Notes under the pieces: generated by a model
Seen by the model: the letters and a program-made list of their open reading frames with translations, nothing else
Databases searched by the model: none
Told to the model about the DNA's origin: nothing
Assembly (NCBI GenBank): GCA_003550305.1
Contig: QKYT01000193.1
Coordinates: 42,557-106,556 of the forward strand
Direction: 5' to 3'
DNA: 64,000 bases
Source: Glomus cerebriforme
Lineage: Eukaryota > Glomeromycota > Glomeromycetes > Glomerales > Glomeraceae
Shown: one piece after another, positions 61,452-64,000 of the stretch
How the letters are laid out: each line of letters begins with the position of its first letter
Numbering within the stretch: position 1 is the stretch's first letter
Position numbers and translations under genes: made by a program

Positions 61452-62111
61452 ATGAATCCATATCCGATTCCATCTTCTATTATACCGGATCCTAAAATCA
61501 TAGAAGAAGTCATATCGGAATTAGACCCTGTAACATATACAAAAATCTTACAACAAATTTCTGTAAAATTAAGTTGCTTAATAAGTCCTAAGAAGAAACC
61601 TCGTGGAGGAAATTCTCAACCAAGACCACAAAACTCTTTTTTGATCTTTCGACGTGATTGTATGGCAAAATTAATAGCTAAATATGGTCCTCAAATATCA
61701 TCTAATTTACCTTTTGTTTCACGTGAAGCTAAAAAATATTGGGCTTCTGTGACTCAAGAAGTAAAAGATATTTATAAAATAATCGCTGATTTAGCGAAAA
61801 AAGTTCATGAAAGAATTTATCCTAATTACGTATTTAAACCTAAAAAAAGACGTCATTATCAACCTATTCTTAATCAAGATTTTAATAACGATTTATTCTT
61901 TGTTTCAAATCCTAATCATCAACAACATCAAACGCCGTCAAGATTTTCTATCGTAAATTCCGGATTTAATTCATCTCATAATCAACTTGATTATCCAAAA
62001 CCTTTTGATAATAATGATGGTTCACAAATAATTTTACCTTCTATTGACAGTATTTTTTCATTAACAGATAATTACGATAGATCAATGTGTCGTTCTTTCC
62101 GAGGTCCATAA
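61452..62111 (+). CDS. MATA-type HMG-box transcription factor
   Basis: A single-exon gene of 219 residues. The HMG box covers about 57-128: RPQNSFLIFRRD opens it (the RPxNxF form of the MATA_HMG class), followed by VSREAKKYWASVTQEVKDIY with the expected Trp and helix 3 residues. A basic PKKRR (~130-134) serves as DNA contact or nuclear signal. The N-terminal 50 residues hold a short helix (PKIIEEVISELDPVTY). The C-terminal third is Asn/His/Gln/Ser-rich and probably disordered, as in activation regions. MATA-HMG genes are strongly expanded in Rhizophagus and most are not at the mating locus, so a mating role should not be assumed. Intact. Confidence 0.9.
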   Translation: MNPYPIPSSIIPDPKIIEEVISELDPVTYTKILQQISVKLSCLISPKKKPRGGNSQPRPQNSFLIFRRDCMAKLIAKYGPQISSNLPFVSREAKKYWASVTQEVKDIYKIIADLAKKVHERIYPNYVFKPKKRRHYQPILNQDFNNDLFFVSNPNHQQHQTPSRFSIVNSGFNSSHNQLDYPKPFDNNDGSQIILPSIDSIFSLTDNYDRSMCRSFRGP

Positions 62112-63310
62112 AATAATTTTAATATATTTTATGATATTTAGAATAGTCATAAAAAATTGTAGTTGATCCACCACTTTATATGGCTTATTTTAAAGTTTTT
62201 TTTTCCTTTATTTCATTATTATTACTTTATTATTAGATATTAAATAAATCTTTTTTTTTCGATAATTTTGATTCTTTCGACATTAAATCTCTATTTTTTT
62301 TTTCCATTAATAATAACAATTTTTCTTATATGACAATTTTTAATGGAGTTCGATCATTGTAATAATAATTACCTTTCATTACGACCTTTATTTTTTAGTG
62401 TTCTTTATTTTACTTTTAAGGAAATTTCATAAAAATTATTCTTTAAAATATTGATTATGTACGTAAAAATATGAATCATATTATGATGAATGTAATATTG
62501 AATATATAAGTTTTAAATGTATATGAATAAATTTTTTTTTTCTTTTTTATAGATTATTTCTATTCGCTTGGATATTATTTTATTTTTTTTTAGTTGTATC
62601 TCTGATATCGATTTGTTATCAATATAAAATGACAATTGACATCAGGATTAAACATTTGATTCTATTTTGCAGATGATTACTAAACTGAGGACTAATGCTG
62701 AGAATAAAGAAAGGGTTAAAAGAAAGAAAGAGATTTTCAATGAAATTGATTGGCTCAAAAATTATCAAAGAAAAGTTTAGAGTTTCGTTATTCTTTTTCT
62801 TTTTTTAAACAATTTTTTAAAAAAATAAGTTTTAATAAAGACATTCCACATTCCATATATGTACATTGTAATTATTTACTTTAAATGTATGTACATTTAT
62901 TTGTTTTACAAAATAGAATAACAAACAAATTTTTTTTTTGATGCCAAATTTATTTACTGTATCGATGTATCGACCATACAGAATTAGCAATTTTCATAAA
63001 ATAAAAAAAAAATAAAATAAAAAATAAAAATATTTAAAAAATTTTAAAGATATTATTATTTATTTTTTTTTCTCTACATTGTAAATACCAATTATTTTTA
63101 ATATTAAGAATACCGATTCTATGATTAAAATTTTTTAAAAAAATATTCTAGAATAAAAAAAACATATATTTCTCTCCGAGGTTATGCAGGAGTATGCTGT
63201 GTATTGAATATGATGATTGTGTTATCTAAAGTGAGCAATATTTTTACAATGCCTGAATGAATGTTTTCGATCCTCATACATGCGTATTTGCGTGATGATG
63301 ATACTGTTTA
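62112..63310. other. AT-rich 3' flank of the HMG gene
   Basis: Mostly poly-T/poly-A. A 35-codon frame at 62673-62780 begins directly after a splice-acceptor-like TTTTGCAG and is Lys-rich, but no upstream partner was found. Confidence 0.45.
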
Positions 63311-63311
63311 G

Positions 63312-63450
63312 CATCTCGGTAAATTCCGTTTTGGTGCGGAAGAGCTTTCAACCTTGGTATTTTTTCGTTTCTTGGAGACATACGATAACGAATATCTGGA
63401 TGCGTCAGATTCGTCATTAGATGAAGCAGGCTGTTTAGGTATTTTCCTGC
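63312..63450 (-). CDS. Possible terminal exon of an unknown gene
   Basis: A clean acceptor CTATGCAG precedes an open stretch: KIPKQPASSNDESDASRYSL ... KKRKNTKVE ... PKRNLPRC, ending at TAA (63312-63314). The Ser/Lys-rich makeup with KKRK suggests a nuclear protein tail. Upstream on this strand only broken frames are seen, so it may be the tail of the transposon-like relic or of a gene that runs past the window edge. Unidentified. Confidence 0.3.
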
Positions 63451-63799
63451 ATAGATAATAATTATGAGTTTTGACTTGTTTCTCTATAATTATTATTCCA
63501 AATTTCTGTAACTTTTGCTTTTATTTGTGAAATATATGTAGATTTCTCTTTATAATATTGCAACAAATCTTTCTTCTTTAAATATAAAGATCACATTCAA
63601 CGATCTTGGAATTTTTTAAAATTTCGTAATTAAGATCATCAAATTTTAATTCTTTAAGTTTTAATTGCGTTCCTTTTCTTCAGTCTCTATATTTTTTAAG
63701 ATCATGAACCTTCTAGTTCCCATTTTTTAAGTAGAGCTCTCCATAATGTTTTATTGAAAGACCTCATATTTTTTCATTATCACTTCGTGTTTTTTTGTT

Positions 63800-64000
63800 T
63801 ATGAGGTTTTCACTATTTGAAAGCAATACCTAAAATTCCATTCATCCTTTCGAATGAATAGCACCAGAAGGAATATAATGGACCATACACTTCTGAAACA
63901 TCAAAAGAAGAGATGACATTAACATCAAATTCATCATCAGTTAAGATTGTTTTTGACAAATCTCATATCAAATTGAAAATCAAAATCTTAAATATGGTGC
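63800..64000 (-). pseudogene. tnp2/CACTA-like transposase remnant (partial at edge)
   Basis: The minus strand reads VISSFDVSEVYGPLYSFWCY and SFERMNGILG. The pattern of a conserved (Y/F)GPxxxFW, then (P/S)FERxNGxLG, is typical of the C-terminal domain of tnp2-type (CACTA/EnSpm, also KDZ) transposases. The frame breaks soon after (stops near 63800) and the rest lies outside the window. Confidence 0.5.

Noticed and set aside
62673..62780. 35-codon frame after an acceptor-like TTTTGCAG
   Set aside because: The HMG gene already ends at 62111 and no donor upstream joins in phase.

Overview
The window looks like nuclear DNA of an arbuscular-mycorrhizal fungus (Glomeromycotina), most like Rhizophagus irregularis. 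The reasons are very AT-rich spacers, short introns of about 50-150 nt with GTAAGT-type donors and (T)AG acceptors, lineage-typical gene families (BTB-TLDc, MATA-type HMG box, F-box/LRR, decayed tyrosine-kinase-like copies, AAA-ATPase-like relics) and many decayed transposons. The species is inferred; no search was run.

Layout. Positions 1-14,300 form a transposon graveyard: a 1-kb polypurine tract, a decayed hAT transposase with a 269-bp Helitron-like insertion, a decayed non-LTR retrotransposon holding a 540-bp foldback element, a decayed orphan frame and trinucleotide arrays. Positions 14,900-16,413 hold a multi-exon membrane-protein gene next to an assembly gap. Positions 16,877-25,200 contain a degenerate minisatellite, a mariner-type MITE, hairpins, kinase fragments and one small putative gene. 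An F-box/LRR gene lies at 25,228. Positions 27,300-38,300 hold a frameshifted cytochrome P450, a secreted nucleoside hydrolase and more relics.

The gene-rich core is 39,196-55,389: mitochondrial monothiol glutaredoxin (Grx5 type, 6 exons), BTB-TLDc protein, GIY-YIG nuclease with a zinc-knuckle tail, a 27-bp higher-order tandem repeat around a gap, bifunctional lysine-ketoglutarate reductase/saccharopine dehydrogenase (21 exons), gamma-secretase subunit APH-1 (7 exons) and an 11-exon gene with a PD-(D/E)XK-like core. The right side has an AAA-ATPase-like relic, an intact single-exon MATA-HMG gene and, at the edge, a tnp2/CACTA-like transposase remnant.

Neighbouring genes show no shared pathway. 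Grx5 and BTB-TLDc are tail to tail, as are LKR/SDH and APH-1. Exon coordinates were worked out by hand from splice signals and reading phase. No tRNA, rRNA or CRISPR was recognised.
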